A stretch of 64,000 nucleotides of DNA from Tetrapyrgos nigripes. Taxonomy: Eukaryota > Basidiomycota > Agaricomycetes > Agaricales > Campanellaceae. The stretch spans positions 1-64,000 of the forward strand of contig JAACJM010000353.1 in assembly GCA_013368315.1 (NCBI GenBank), in the 5' to 3' direction. The notes under the pieces were generated by a model that ran no database searches, had not been told where the DNA came from, and saw only the letters and a list, made by a program, of their open reading frames with translations. Position numbers and translations under genes: made by a program. Below are positions 22,162 to 34,470 of this stretch, in pieces (the stretch's first letter is position 1; the number at the start of each line of letters is the position of its first letter).

Positions 22162-25100
22162 ATGTCCGTCTTCCAGTGCGAGTATTGCCTTCAGCAGAAA
22201 TGGACAAACGAGAGCTCCCTACAGCATCATATCAGTATGACTCCTTCATGCCGAACAAAACGAGATGAAAAAAGAAAAGCTGCCCTCCATACAGCAATGT
22301 CCACGCCTCGCCTGCTCGTACCTTATACATCAACAAATCATTTCCAAACCAACGAAGTTGCCGGTTTCAAAACTGATGCAGTCATTCCAATGGACATCGA
22401 CATGCTTACAGACTTACCAACTAATGCGCCTGAGAACGACATTGACGCAGAACCTCCTTCAACACGGATAGCTTGGGTTGAAGATTTGGTTGAAGAAGAA
22501 CAACATGCAGGATACTCACGATCATTTTCTAATGCTGGTGGTGTATATCCTGGACAGCACCGTACCACTTTCGAGAAAATTCGGGATGATCAGATCTTAA
22601 AGGGATATGAAATTCTGGGACCGTTTCGAGACGATGACGAATGGCAGTTTGCAAAATGGATCATCAAAAATGTTGGCCATAATGCAGCTGATGAGCTCCT
22701 ACGAATGCCAATGGTAAGTTTTACTACCTAGTCATTTGAGGGAAGGCTCACCACTTGTCATATGTAGATTTCCAGTTGTGCCAAACCATCGTTTCATAAC
22801 AAGAAGGAATTTCTAGAAGCCATTGATGGTTTGCCAGGCGGCGTTAGCTGGAATCTAGAAGAGGTCACTATGACTGGAAGTCGGATTGACAATGACGGAC
22901 AGCCTCTCACCGAAACTCTCGAGCTATGGTACCGAGACCCCATGGAATGCATAGCTGAGCTCATGGGCAATCCGATGTTCTGCAATGTTATGAAGTATGC
23001 ACCGGAGAAATTGTTTCTGGATTTGGGTCAGGAAATAGAGGTAGTGAACGAGATGTGGACAGGGTCATGGTGGTGGGACAGACAGGTAAGATATCAGAAC
23101 TGTTTCAAAAGTCAAACACGAGTACTCACTACTTGCCAAACTTAGTCCGAAGTTCCAGACGGTGCTACTATTTCCCCAATTATCCTGTCGTCAGACAAAA
23201 CTCAGTTATCACAATTTCGGGGAGACAAGAGCGCTTGGCCAGTTTACCTTACCATTGGGAACATTTCCAAAGAAGTTCGTCGAGAGCCATCTTCCTATGC
23301 AACCGTCCTCCTTGGATATCTTCCCATTGGCAAATTCAACTGTTACGCAGACTCGGAACGGCAGTTTGCAAGATATCGTCTCTTCCATCACTGTATGGGT
23401 ATCATCATTCAGTCTATAGCAGATGCAGAGATGGATGGCGTACCAATGACATGTGCAGATGGCCTTCAACAACACGTCTATCCCATCATCGCTGCCTATG
23501 TTGCAGACTACCCAGAGCAGTGCCTTGTTGGTTGCTGTATGGAAAGTCGATGCCCTATTTGCACAGTGGATGCGACTGAGCGTGGCTCCTCGTCTTCGTA
23601 CGACTGGCGTACCGCAACTGGCATCCTACAAATGATAAATACCAGGTCAACCAACATACAAGCTGGAAAAGCAGACAGTACCGAATTCCAGACCAGGTGG
23701 AAAGCGCTTGGTGTCCGCTATATTCCCCAGCCATTCTGGTCAAAACTCCATCGCAGTGATATTCTCCATGGCTTTACTCCAGACCTACTCCATCAGTTGC
23801 ACAAAGGAGTCTTCAAGGACCATCTCGTTAGCTGGTGTATGGTGGTATTGGGAGACAGTGAGATTGATGCGCGTTTTTCATCAATGCCCGAACATCCTGG
23901 ATTACGGAGGTTCAAGGAAGGGATATCGAAGGTTAAACAATGGACAGGTCATGAGCACAAGGCTATGGAGAAAGTGTTTGTTGGCTTGATGGCAGATGCT
24001 GTCGCTGACGCGCGTGTTCTCAGGAGTGTCAAGGCAGTCGTTGACTTCATTTTCTTTTCCTCGTTACATACCCATACCAACAAAACCCTCAACGCACTTC
24101 AAAACGCCCTTCAATCCTTCCACAACAACAAGCATGTCTTCATTGACCTTGAAGCTCGCAACCCTGCCCACTTCAACATTCCCAAAATTCACGCTATGCA
24201 ACACTACGTCGATTTAATCCGCATGTTTGGCAGCGCGGATGGGTTCAACACCGAGTCTCCGGAACGACTCCATATCGACTACGCAAAGGATGCATATCGT
24301 GCTTCCAACAAGAAGGACTACACTATCCAGATGACGCGCTGGCTTTCTCGGCAAGAGGCGGTGGACCGATTTTCCATGTATTTGCGGTTCTGTCGGGATG
24401 GAAGTTACAGGCCGAGTGATAGTTATGGTGATGGTACTGATGGCGAGAGGAATGACGAGGAGATCGATGATCTTGGTGCGCAACCAATGGATACTCATAA
24501 TGTTACTCAGATTATCCAGTCAGTTGCAGAGCCAGGCCATGCTGTCGGCCGCGTCCGTTATCCGTCTAGTCCTCCCAAAGCTCTTCGTCAAACGCCAGCT
24601 GAGAAGCTTATGGTGACTCAGAACGCAAGTCGCTTTCTTCACGCTCTACAAACTTTCCTTCAGAAACACTCCTGTCCAATTGTCCCTACCGCACTTGACC
24701 GATACGATCTGTACAAGCAGGTTTCGGTCCGACTGCCCACTATTCCGTACGCCAGCAAAAACGATTTAGTCAACATTATCCGCTCTGCCCCACCCGTCCC
24801 TGCACGTGGGAGACGTCCCGCACAGCCCGCCCATCTCGACTTTGCACTTGTACGCACTGGAGAAGTTAATCCAGTGACAGACAGAACTGTTCTACAAGGT
24901 ACTTGTTATTTTGTGATCTAAGCCTCCATTTCCTTGCTAATGAATCAAATTTAGGTCTTCGTGTCGCCTTAGTACGCGTTATTTTCGAGCTGCCCGCTGT
25001 GTTTACAACCCGAGTGAAAGATTGGCGTCGGCAGCCCCTGGCATACGTTGAGTGGATGACTCCTTTTGGACGAACCGATCCGGAAACAGGCCTACACGTT

Positions 25101-25319
25101 CTTTCAAAATCGACGCGAATGCATCAGCCCTATGGAGAAATCATTGGTGTGGATCGTTTGGTACGGAATTGTCACTTGATTCCAAAGTTTGGGTGCGCAA
25201 AACCTCCAGCTTGGACATCTGAGAACGTTGTAGACTTATGTACAACTTTCTATTTCAACTCATATCGTGACTTGCACCTGTTCTGTACCTTCAACGCAAA
25301 TATAGCTCACTGTATCTGA
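22162..25319 (+). CDS. Plavaka transposase, intact
   Basis: Four exons (22162-22713, 22768-23085, 23146-24898, 24955-25319) total 2,988 nt, or 995 aa without internal stops. The N-terminus has a C2H2-like finger: FQCEYCLQQ, then SLQHHISMTPSCR. The Plavaka core follows: YPGQHRTTFEKIRDDQ, ELWYRDPMECIAELMGNPMF, TGSWWWDRQ, then ISPIILSSDKTQLSQFRG and WPVYLTIGNISKEVRR. The last two hold the I..SDKT.L...G....P.Y.T.GNI pattern typical of the family. A Cys-rich segment (CCMESRCPICTVD) and HGFTPDLLHQLHKGVFKDH come next. The C-terminal region has PKIHAMQHYVDLIRMFGSAD and ESPERLHIDYAKDAY. Plavaka transposases belong to the CACTA/EnSpm-like RNase H-fold group. The intact frame suggests recent activity. 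Confidence 0.9.
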
Positions 25320-25639
25320 CTTCGCCTCGAACATCAAACTCTCCGCAAAGGAATCTGTGATTTAGCTCAGGGTTTCGTCGGTAAAACGACTCCATCCTCA
25401 GCGTCCAAACAAGCAATCTGACCATTTCAACAGGGATGCGAAGAATTGCATCGGTAAATTTTTGACTATGGGTACTATGTACCTTATTTCTCTAGCCGGT
25501 TCTACATAGGACTACATAGAAGTACGTCTCTATCTAGAGCTATGTAGACGGACCACTTCTATGACAGGTGGGGAGCGTTTCCAGATGTCCCTACTCCATC
25601 GTTCTCGATAGTAGCGTTGCAACTTGCTGCAGCCTGCGG

Positions 25640-26457
25640 CGCCAGGGGTGTGGGTTGAAGACGTTATTAGAAGGAGTCGATCTGGCTACCTGAATCATTC
25701 ATCCGAGCAGAAAAAATGAAGGAGAAGAAATTCGTTGGGTTGTATCCGAGTACGAAGGCTCAGTGGGAGATCATTGGGTTTGATGTTGACCGTGACCGCG
25801 GTGATGCGGTGCGAGCGCCAGTGTCGCGGTCAGTCCCATTGGCAGCGACAGCATCGACGGTGACGCCGGCAACGCGATTTGCATCGGGAAGTCGGTCAGC
25901 AGCAGCAGTTTGATCAGGAAGACGAAGACAGGAGAGTTTGATGAGGCCGTTGCCAGTTGGAGCTTTAGTGGTTGTTGTCAATGTTAGCGTAGTGCAAGTT
26001 GTGCTTTGGTTACGCATCGAGTTCTCTGTTGGTACTCTGTATAGTGCAGTTTGAGCAATGTACTGCTGTCAACGATATCGACACATGCAATAATGCCAGA
26101 TTTTCAAAATCCCCACGCGCCTTCCTTCCTTTCTTCCTTGACCACTCTTCTACCACTGCTCCTCCTCCTCTCCGCTCTCTTGCGAACTCGATGCTTTAGT
26201 AAAGTGAAGGGTGTGTTGTCTCTGCCATAAGTATGCAAAACTGTGTTCTAAACTTCTTTTACATATAGGCCCATTAGGTCCATGACTGACTCGGTTGGTT
26301 TAGGTGCAATGACTTGTCTTTTTTGCTAAGAAGTGAAGATCGGACAAAAAAAAAGAGAGAGGAAAGGGCAATAGTAGTGGTGATAAGTCCGTCATACGGC
26401 GTACGGACGGATTTAGCGTGCTGGGATGGTATGTCAGCTACTTCGACCTCGTCATCC
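25640..26457 (+). pseudogene. Segmental duplication, copy B: truncated NTase 3' end
   Basis: A partial copy of 15539-16405. It starts within the NTase C-terminal coding region. Relative to copy A it carries a 2-nt deletion near 25667 that shifts the frame, and it stops early after the basic tail, so it is a pseudogene. It retains KKFVGLYPSTKAQW and IIGFDVDRDRGD in a separate frame segment, plus the downstream flank. Its left edge is only about 90 bp from the tentative right end of the Plavaka element. Confidence 0.75.
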
Positions 26458-27251
26458 TTGTCCTATTGACTTTTTCCCTTCAGGTCGACGAAGGTGTATT
26501 TTACTCTGCATACAGCGTACAAGATACTTGGGTCCTCCACCGTAGAATGCAATGGATCCGATTGCGTTTTCTGTCCATCTTTCCTCCGTGCAACCGTTCT
26601 TCGACTCGCACCAGCGTCCGTCTCAAACTTCTCGATTCTTGCTTGATTCTCAAGGACAACCTCGGGGCTGCGCTCGTCTTCTTCAATGGGCTCTTCGGTT
26701 GCGTCTTCAAGCCTTTTCGTTACGGTCCAAGGGCGTTCTAGGAAGAGCTGCGACAAAGCCAACGCTGCAAGCCCACACACATCAAGCACAACGCCGAAGT
26801 CATGTCTTGCCAGCTGTTTCTCGCTATTATTGTCCTTGTCGCTGCTGGCTGCCAGAGTATGTCTCCGTCTTTTCCTTCGTCCTTCCCGTAGTCATCATCG
26901 ATTTGTTGTCGATTTGTTTTCTTTTTTTCTTCTTGTCTTCTTGTCTTCTGCCGATTAGCAAGCTCATCGTAGTGTTTTATTCTTCTAAGTACTCTATGTC
27001 CTTCACATAGGGTATGTCAGACCTGAAACCCCGCTAGGCCAGGGCCAATCTCGTTCTTCGTGGTGGCCTTTTCTCTCAAAGCTTAAAGTACCTTAATTCC
27101 TTCATTACCTCGATATTTATACATAAAGCCCAGTAAGTACCAAGTACAACAAATGTAGCCCAATTAAAATAAATAAATAATACGCTAGCCTAGCTCCACT
27201 CGTAAAGGACGTGACATGAGATCGTATCGCAGACAGCACAAGGAGGTCAAA
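26458..27251. other. Intergenic; possible gene debris
   Basis: A plus-strand ATG near 26803 begins a short signal-peptide-like sequence (MSCQLFLAIIVLVAAGCQS) with no continuation I can follow. Pyrimidine-rich tracts lie at 26915-26950. No gene is supported. Confidence 0.3.
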
Positions 27252-28998
27252 TCACAAGACACCAACAAAGAAGGCGTTCATAGCTTGGATGTTGACAGGG
27301 TCAAATTTGACTCCTGCCTTGGAAAGCGACTGGCAAAAGTCCTTGTCTTCAATCTTGACAACCTTTCCAGGTGATTGAAGGTCGAGGACATTGATCACAC
27401 CTGCGTTTGGTGCCATGACATACGCGAAGCTAATATCGATGGGCCGTCAGTCGACCTTAACCAGTGGAACAAATGCAAAACACTCACTCCTTATCCCCAA
27501 TCGTCGCAATCTCCAAATCAATAGTGGCACTATTCTCAATCAGCTTCGTCTGCCCAACCACACTCGCCTTCAAATCATCCGCAACAGCAATTTCCGTTAG
27601 CGTAGCCGTTCCCTTATCCGTAACATAAAAGTTTCCCGTCACAGGTGAAAACTCTGCCCACGAAATACCGTTCTGACCGTCAATCGGTAACGGGGTATTC
27701 GATGCTTTGCTTTTAACCTGGTTATCATCAAACTTGAAAACATTGACACCAAGAGCCGCGTCTGTGATAACCAAAGCAGGGATATCCTTACTCTTTCCGA
27801 TGTTGCTCAATCCGGAAAGGAGACCACCATCTGAAGGTGTGTTTTTGACAAAGTCGGGTGAGAGAGAGCCGTCTTCGTTGACATCCCAGCTGGCGACGAA
27901 TCCGGGGTTTCCTTTAACGGAGACGAGGAGACGTTGGCCATCATCGGTGAAGACGACTTGGGATGCAGTGTTTATTGGAGCAGAGGGGGGAGTGGTTTGG
28001 TCAAGATTTAGGGAACGGATGGTGTTCGGTACGGGAGTGAGGCCGAGTTTGGGATCAGAGGTGTAACAGCTGTGTTCAACGACGTTACAAACAATAGTGA
28101 GCAAGTCAAATCCTCATACAGTTGTGGGACGAGAGCTTACCTGATACCATTGACAGCACCGGTGTTCACTACGCAAACTTGACCAGACTTTTTGCTCACA
28201 GTAAGACTGATAGGGAATTCTCCACCTGATGAAATAGGGAATCCAGCCATTGTGGGGTTGATAGGATCATTGGGGTCGATATTGAACATCGAAACGGTGC
28301 TTGAACCAGCGTTGGCGATGAAGATGGAGTTTCCAGAGACCTATAGGTTCAAGATAGTAAGTAAGGACTCGAACGCACGTAGTCGAAAAGAGAATCAAAC
28401 GATGATTAAAATGAACGAACCTTTACAGATGCTTGAGAACCCAATGGATCAACATCGACAGGGTCAGTAACCTCTTTTGAACCGACTCCACCGATTGGAA
28501 GAACACCGGTGAAGGTCTGCGCATCATACATCAAGTAAGTAGGTGCTCTTTCAGAAAAGAACTGATAAGCACATACCAGAGTTCCATCATTATTAATTCC
28601 ATGGATGACAAGGTTACTTCCGTCAGGTTCGTTCGTCATGACTGCGAAGATAAGGTAGGATAGCAGTCAGTAAAATTTACTGAGTATGATTCTCCAAACA
28701 GACGCAGATAAAACTCACAATACAGTGCACCAGGGAAATTTCCATTTCCTCCGTTAGCCGTATCGTTCGCGCAGTGTGGGTTCAACTGTGCCATAGTATT
28801 ATTGGAGTTGGAATTGGAGGAGTGGTCCATGTTCATGACGTTGTTGTTCGAATTCGAATTCGAACTTCCCATACCGGCCATATCCTGGGGTTGGTATTGA
28901 GGCATAGGCCAGGTACGTCTCAGGTTGATCGGCTTTGCAGAAACAGAAGCCAGAGCGGTAAGGGCAAGAGAGGCGGAGGCGGAGGCGGAGAACTTCAT
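27252..28998 (-). CDS. Secreted beta-propeller lactonase-like protein
   Basis: Six exons on the minus strand (28719-28998, 28577-28641, 28421-28516, 28141-28340, 27488-28069, 27252-27429) join to 466 aa. A signal peptide (MKFSASASASLALTALASVSA) leads into an Asn/Ser-rich linker encoded by TTCGAA-type repeats. A seven-bladed propeller of the 6-phosphogluconolactonase/3-carboxymuconate-cyclase type follows. Recognisable blades include FMTNEPDGSNLVIHGI, IFIANAGSSTVSMFNIDPND, SQVVFTDDGQRLLVSVKG, NGISWAEFSPVTGNFYVTD and FAYVMAPNAGVINVLDL. Members of this family are secreted by many Agaricomycetes; the true substrate is usually unknown. The gene is intact. A (GAAA)n tract lies just upstream. Confidence 0.8.
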
Positions 28999-29025
28999 AT
29001 TGATATTTGGGAGGATGGAGGGTCA

Positions 29026-29055
29026 AAAAAGAAAGAAAGAAAGAAAGAAAGAAAA
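29026..29055. repeat. GAAA microsatellite upstream of the lactonase gene
   Basis: About seven GAAA/AAAG units (AAGAAAGAAAGAAAGAAAGA) lie within 60 bp of the lactonase start codon, so they probably sit in its 5' UTR or core promoter. Confidence 0.7.
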
Positions 29056-30687
29056 GGAGTGGAGGCGAGACTAGCGCTGAAGAAGATGAAAAGGGTGAGC
29101 ACGGCTCACGGGCGAATGAAAGAAAGAAATCGAGGTAAAGGAAAAGAAAGAGGGGGTAAGAGTTGAGGAACCTTGGGTTGGATCGATACCTTCCGGAGGT
29201 TCACTAGACTTTATACCTATCCTATCGGCTCTCTACGGCGATATGTAGATATGTCTGGATCATGATACGATGATTCAGAATATTCCGCAGACTGGCACTG
29301 TGTATCATCGCCAGGGACTAGAGCATGAGGTATACCGTATACAGCTAGGTTTCAACTTCCGGTTTGAAGTTCAGAATCAGTTCCTTCCCCACTCTTCGAC
29401 CGAAAGGCAGTGCAAACTTGGTCTTGGCATGAAAGATTGATAGTAATTTATTGTACTGTGGTTGGTTGGTTGGGTGTGGCGATGAGAAGTTGGAAGTAGC
29501 AAGTTACCAATTGCGGTAAAAGATTGACGGAATCAGAAAGTCTTGGCGGGGGTAATATATTCAGTTTTACCGTCTGCTCGTTGGATGAGTAGACAAGTCC
29601 TAGGCTACGGTTGGGATTCAACGTACTGGGTACATCAGAGATCTTCGGAGTCTCTGACACTTGATTGGTGTTTCCGAGGCCTAGGAACCGTTATTTAAAC
29701 CTTGTTTGGCACAGGGAAAATGCCCATTACACTGGCACTTCCGCATAAACTTTGCACATCAGCAGAAACTGCACTCCGAGTACTGGAAGGGATGCATCGG
29801 GAATCAAGACTTGTGCCGTATAAGAGCAACACACCAGAACATTTCTTGGGAGCCTGCTCGTCTTGATAAGAATATTTGCACATCGGTATGTATCTGTCGG
29901 ACATCTTTGCATTAAGGTCACAGTAGTATTGACACGCACTTATCGACGACGACGGCATCGGAAGCTATAGTGACAGCTAGTATCCGAAATCCGCAATCAA
30001 TTCGTCTCCTTAGTGTCCCGCTGAGCTGGGACCCATACACATCTGCTTTGCCTCCCGGAGTGGAGACTAAAGCGAAACAGTACTCTGGAAGACATCTCCA
30101 AAGAAGCGGACTTCGCTATAGAGGCTCATTCAATCAGTATTCTCTTCGTCAAAGGCGACTTCTACTTACTTCGAGAAAGGTCGTCAAGGCTTTGTGCGCA
30201 CTCTTTCACATCTACGAATCAACCGAATTAATCCGTTTTTCGTGTGAGTTACTAAAGGACAGACAACGAGGAGAATTGTTGGGTCGGTATCTTACATCGT
30301 AGCAGCTTGTCATACCAATGAACTGAACAGATCATACCGAGGTACTGGGACGTTGCCCGTCCATCTAGCAGTAGAATCCGTTAGAGATACATAGCACATG
30401 CGCCTGGACAGCATATACATCTTTTACTCAAAGCAACGCGTCGTCGGTACGGCGCCGCAGTAAAGGGGGGAAGTGTGCTACCTTGGACATGGGAGTGATG
30501 GTCCAGAACACCGGTACTATTACGCCTCTACAGCGTCGCTGGTACCTGATACCTGATGTGAGTGAGACCAATATCTGGCAAAGGGTCAATTAAATAGATT
30601 GTTATCCTATGTAGGATGAAACAAGATGGACCGTCCAACATGGACGAAGAAGCGCCGTGTCATAGATCGTCAGTCAGTTACTCATCA
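29056..30687. other. Intergenic between the lactonase start and the Kelch gene 3' end
   Basis: It holds the upstream region of the minus-strand lactonase gene and the 3' flank of the Kelch gene. No exon chain, RNA gene or transposon end is evident in the 1.6 kb. Confidence 0.4.
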
Positions 30688-33600
30688 TCAGCGCCTATTC
30701 CGACTCTGCCCAGTCGCACCCCCAGGTCCAGCAGCAGCTCCTCTCCTCATTTCCTCCTCATCCAATCCGGCTTCTGCCAAAATCTTCTCGACTTCTTCAA
30801 GAATTGGTTTGTATGCCGCTGCAGAGAAAGAGTCAGACATTGATCAAAGAAGCAGGGCAGAAAGTGTAGCATAGACATACCATAGCGCTCTTCAGCAAGC
30901 TTGAAAGCTTCCCTCTTCAACTGCTTGCCCTTGTTATCGCTTGTATCATGCGCCTTCTGGGTCCAGTACTCGCCTATGAAAGTGTCACGAAAGGAGACGG
31001 TACACCAGATCAGTCAACCAATGTCGCCGATAGAAAAACCAGACATACGTGAACGCGCATAAAACATCGCAAGGGTCTCTCCAGGCAAAGGTGTACTAAT
31101 AACATCTTCTGGAGACCGAGCTGCGTCTCTGGCGACGCCCATAAAGGCAGCAGCTTGGCTGCGAAGGTTGACCTGGGCATATGAGTCAGTCAAATTTGTA
31201 CGTCCAGTCGGTCTGGGTCAAACATACCTCAACATTCTCTACGTCTTCTTTTTCCGTGTCCTCGTCCCCGTCATCCTCTTCAGAGATAGGCTCTTTCTTC
31301 GCTACTCTTTCCTCTTCGTCTTCGTCGCCCATTGTAGACCCGTCATCTTCGTCATCGTCCTCTTCATCGTCATCGTCATCGTCGTCTTCATCGCTACTAC
31401 TCTCCACGTCACCATCTGGAATGACAATCCCACTCTCCTTGAGACAAACGAACCGGTCCATCTTGTCGAGCTGAATGGAGTAGAAGTCGTCAAGAGTGTA
31501 TTCACGAGAACCTTTCTCATAGATGCCGCCGTAGCTATGATGTGAAGGTCTTGTGAGTGTCATAAAGATCAGAATGTTTGATGAGACGTACATGAACAAA
31601 CTGTTTCTCAAAACTGCCAGCATAGCATTGTACCTTGGGAGCGGGGTCGTGAGGATGGGGTCATCTGGGTCAATGTCTTCCCCAGCTCTCGAAGCTGCCG
31701 CAGCTTTGATTTGGAGTTCCGCCAAAGATATAGTTCTGACTTTTGAGACGAGCTTGCCCAACTCTCTTTCCTTCCCTAAGTCGTCCTACTCATCCAGGGG
31801 TAGTGTCAATCTCAGATAAAATGCAAGAAGCAATAAGATGACTAACCTCATCATCGTTTCCATCGTCGTCACTATCACCCGCAATATCTTCGCTACCAAT
31901 GACAGTCTCGGTACCGTCTGTGGTCTCAGTCCCGTCCAAAGTTTCCATGTCATCCAACTCTTCGTCTCTTCGGTAAGATGGCAGTGTCGTGACCCCTGGC
32001 CCAGCCTTAGCTTTCTGTCTGTCCCATTTAGGACCCTTCTTGACCTTCTTCCCCTTTTTGAGCGTCAGAGATACCCATCTTCCTTTCCCAGACCACTGAT
32101 ACCCGTTCCTGTGACTCAAGAGGTCAGTATACCAGCCAAGAACCTCAGGAATCGCAGACACTATAGTGGTACGTACAAATCGTTCCAAAAGACGCTCTCT
32201 AACGTTTCCTCATTCGTATCCTCATCAGTAACCCCACCAAACATCACTCCCATACTCTTAGCAGCCCATGCAGTCATAGTGCATCCAGAACGTAGAGCAG
32301 GAGCGTATGCAGTTGATGGGCGTTTACGACGTTCCCATTTGATGGAGAGAGGGTCCTTTTTGCCCGGGCCAGAACGAGCAGATTTGAGGCCTTTGGATTT
32401 GGCCCAAGCAGCGCTGGAGGAAGGAGGACCGGGACCGGCTTCGGTTTCGTCGGGTTCTTGGAGGGACATTCTGGTGAGTATCATGATGAGCAAGGAGGGG
32501 GGCTATAGAACCACGTTGAAGACTCACTTCAGTAGCCAGGTATCTTCCAACATCACGCCGATTGGTCTCTTGCCCTTGATGTATTCTTTGCAATAGCCGC
32601 CGTAGAGGGTGATGCCTTCTGGTGTGGAAAGGAAAGAGAAACCTGAACGGGGTCTAGAAAATGGGAGAAAGGTATCAACGCAAGATAGAACATAAAAAAG
32701 GTGGATGACTCACGAAGGTTTCAGCTCGTTTTCCTTGAACTCAACCAGACGCCAATTGTATTCTTGAGTGTCAAAAATCCACAGGTCGTTGAGATATCTT
32801 GCTGTCGGAATGCATCAGCAGACTGGGATTACGACAGGAACACAAAACACCTACTCGTCATACCGGGGTCAAAAAACCCTCCAAATAGAACAACATAATG
32901 CTTCCACATCGCCATCCTATGTCCCGACCTCGCAGTGGGCCTAATTTTGGTGTCGATACGGTCCCAGGAGTGTGTCGGTATGTCGAAGACCCAAAAGTCA
33001 CGATAGTGATGGAATGTTGTTTGGTGGAGTGAAGAGAATTCGCCGCCTGAAGAAGGGAGTCACTGCAAGCAGCGACTCATATTTTGCGAAGACGTCTAGA
33101 CTGGACTTTTCCGTGACATGCCCTCGTTATACGTCAGACTATGCGATAAACAGACCCGTCTGGTAGTAAGAGACGTCACAGAAATTGCGTCCCAGTCTGG
33201 TGTCTTCGCAAAATATTCGTAGCTGCAAGCAATGACAAACATCAGAAATGGTAGCCATCATCGACAGACGACGTTTTCATACCAAATAGAAATATCTTTC
33301 CGCCTCCAGCTGCGGTAGCAGCGACTGCATGTGCTGAACGAGGTCCCGGACATGTCGGTGAAATGAATTTGCGCCATTCGTCCTGGAGAACGTGCACAGT
33401 CAGCAAAAGTAACGGAGCGAGCTAAGGGGAGTCTGACCCACCTTTTCCGGCGCGTATCTGAATGTATCGTTGTACTGCAAATGTGTTGAGTGTATGGCCG
33501 ACTTGAAGGTAAAACTTGAAAAAACTCGACCCAGTCCCTCGCTGCAATCTTAGTCAGGATGACAGACAATCATGAACAGTTGTCTTTCATATTGCGCTGG

Positions 33601-34105
33601 TCGACTGTCATCCTAGTCCCGAGTGCGAGCGAGTGGTTCGAGTCTGCTGGTGGACCATAAGAACCAAATAAGAACATACAAAATACTACAAGACACGGTC
33701 AGTATACAGCCTACCCCATTAGAAGGCATACACACCGCTTTCCCGTCCTCGCTAAAAAAACTCTCCACCGATACACCACAAATGATTCCCGTTTGGACAC
33801 GCAGTCAACGTAGCATTTGCTCGTCTGCTCGGTGGTCCTTCAACTAATTCTTCGGTTACTTTGTGGGCTTCTTCCCATTCTACTCGCATCTAGGTTTGTC
33901 TGTTAAGAGAACACCCTTGAGTGGGAAACTTAAGAATGCTGCTCACCTTCTCCAAAATGCTCTCCAGATCCTGATCGTCATCTTCCACATCCTTGCTCTT
34001 CGAGCCTTTCTTCTTTTCCTTCTTCTCTACTTTCTGCGCTGCCTTTGCCCTTTTGGCAGCTTTCGCGGTGGCTTTTGACGCTGCTGCGGTCTTTTTCTTG
34101 CCCAT
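30688..34105 (-). CDS. Kelch-repeat protein with DUF4110 C-terminus (KEL3/KLHDC4-like)
   Basis: Fifteen minus-strand exons: 33947-34105, 33736-33889, 33680-33685 (6 nt), 33442-33474, 33283-33382, 32855-33046, 32714-32801, 32528-32653, 32177-32470, 31847-32108, 31592-31785, 31228-31534, 31049-31172, 30881-30973 and 30688-30818. They give about 753 aa. The N-terminus is Lys/Ala-rich (MGKKKTAAASKATAKAAKRA). Six Kelch blades follow, e.g. RSAHAVAATAAGGGKIFLFG, GHRMAMWKHYVVLFGG, GFSFLSTPEGITLYGGY and CTMTAWAAKSMGVMFGG. Next is an acidic Asp/Glu stretch, then DUF4110 (GETLAMFYARSREYWTQKA, REAFKLAEERYAAYKPILEE). Exon 2 has seven Ts where six would keep the frame at GGEFFSEDGKA, so as written it is frameshifted. 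A MITE lies in the intron at 33047-33282. The family is conserved in fungi; its role is poorly known. Confidence 0.8.
33072..33222. mobile_element. MITE 4 inside a Kelch-gene intron, 9-bp target duplication
   Basis: A 151-bp element with inverted ends (ATATTTTGCGAAGAC at the left, GTCTTCGCAAAATAT at the right; similarity extends about 35 bp). It is flanked by the direct repeat CTGCAAGCA at 33063-33071 and 33223-33231. A 9-bp duplication points to a Mutator-like transposase. Removing element plus one duplication leaves a normal 76-nt intron, so the insertion did not disturb the exons. Confidence 0.8.
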
Positions 34106-34470
34106 GGGCTACGAGGAGCTCGAGAGGGGGTGACGGGATGATATAGGCGATGATATCAACCTGCCGTGTAATCTATCTATCTATTTGATTTGTGATCAGT
34201 CAAAAAAACTTGCCAGTGTGGCTGTGTTTGTCAAAAGCCTCTCAACCATGGATATGGACGCGAAGGCAACTATCAGGTATACATACATACATACATAGTA
34301 CATGGTAGATAGAGAGTAAAAGTACAGAATTCCGTGAGTAGACGTACTTAACAAAAAGGAAAAGAAACTCGTGTATTGAAGTGTCCAAGATCAAAAAAAC
34401 AATCAAACTACTGCAGGTTTTGAAGGATGTAAGCAAAATGGAAAAGTGATACACAGCGAAAAAATCTTCA
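34106..34470. other. Short intergenic with CATA and CTAT microsatellites
   Basis: It contains CATACATACATACATACATA near 34281-34300 and CTATCTATCTATTTG near 34170. It separates the Kelch start codon from the 3' end of the F-box gene. Confidence 0.5.

Larger units (their letters stand above)
19183..25547. mobile_element. Plavaka-type (CACTA-like) DNA transposon, apparently intact genes
   Basis: The element contains a divergent gene pair: a Plavaka transposase (+) and a DUF6532 protein (-). Candidate termini are CTACATAGACCTATATAG at 19183-19200 and the imperfect complement CTATCTAGAGCTATGTAG at 25530-25547 (15 of 18 match in inverted orientation). CCGGCTAG (19211-19218) and CTAGCCGG (25492-25499) form a second inverted pair just inside. 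More CTACATAG copies cluster near the right end, like the subterminal repeats of CACTA elements. I could not see a clear target-site duplication, so the outer borders are tentative. Confidence 0.6.

Noticed and set aside
31168..31545. Ser/Val/Ile-rich plus-strand open frames
   Set aside because: They are antisense to the acidic Asp/Glu stretch of the Kelch gene and show no independent splice or start context.
33620..33660. GGTTCGAGTC motif resembling a tRNA T-arm
   Set aside because: No acceptor stem, D-arm or anticodon arm can be folded around it; it lies in a Kelch-gene intron.
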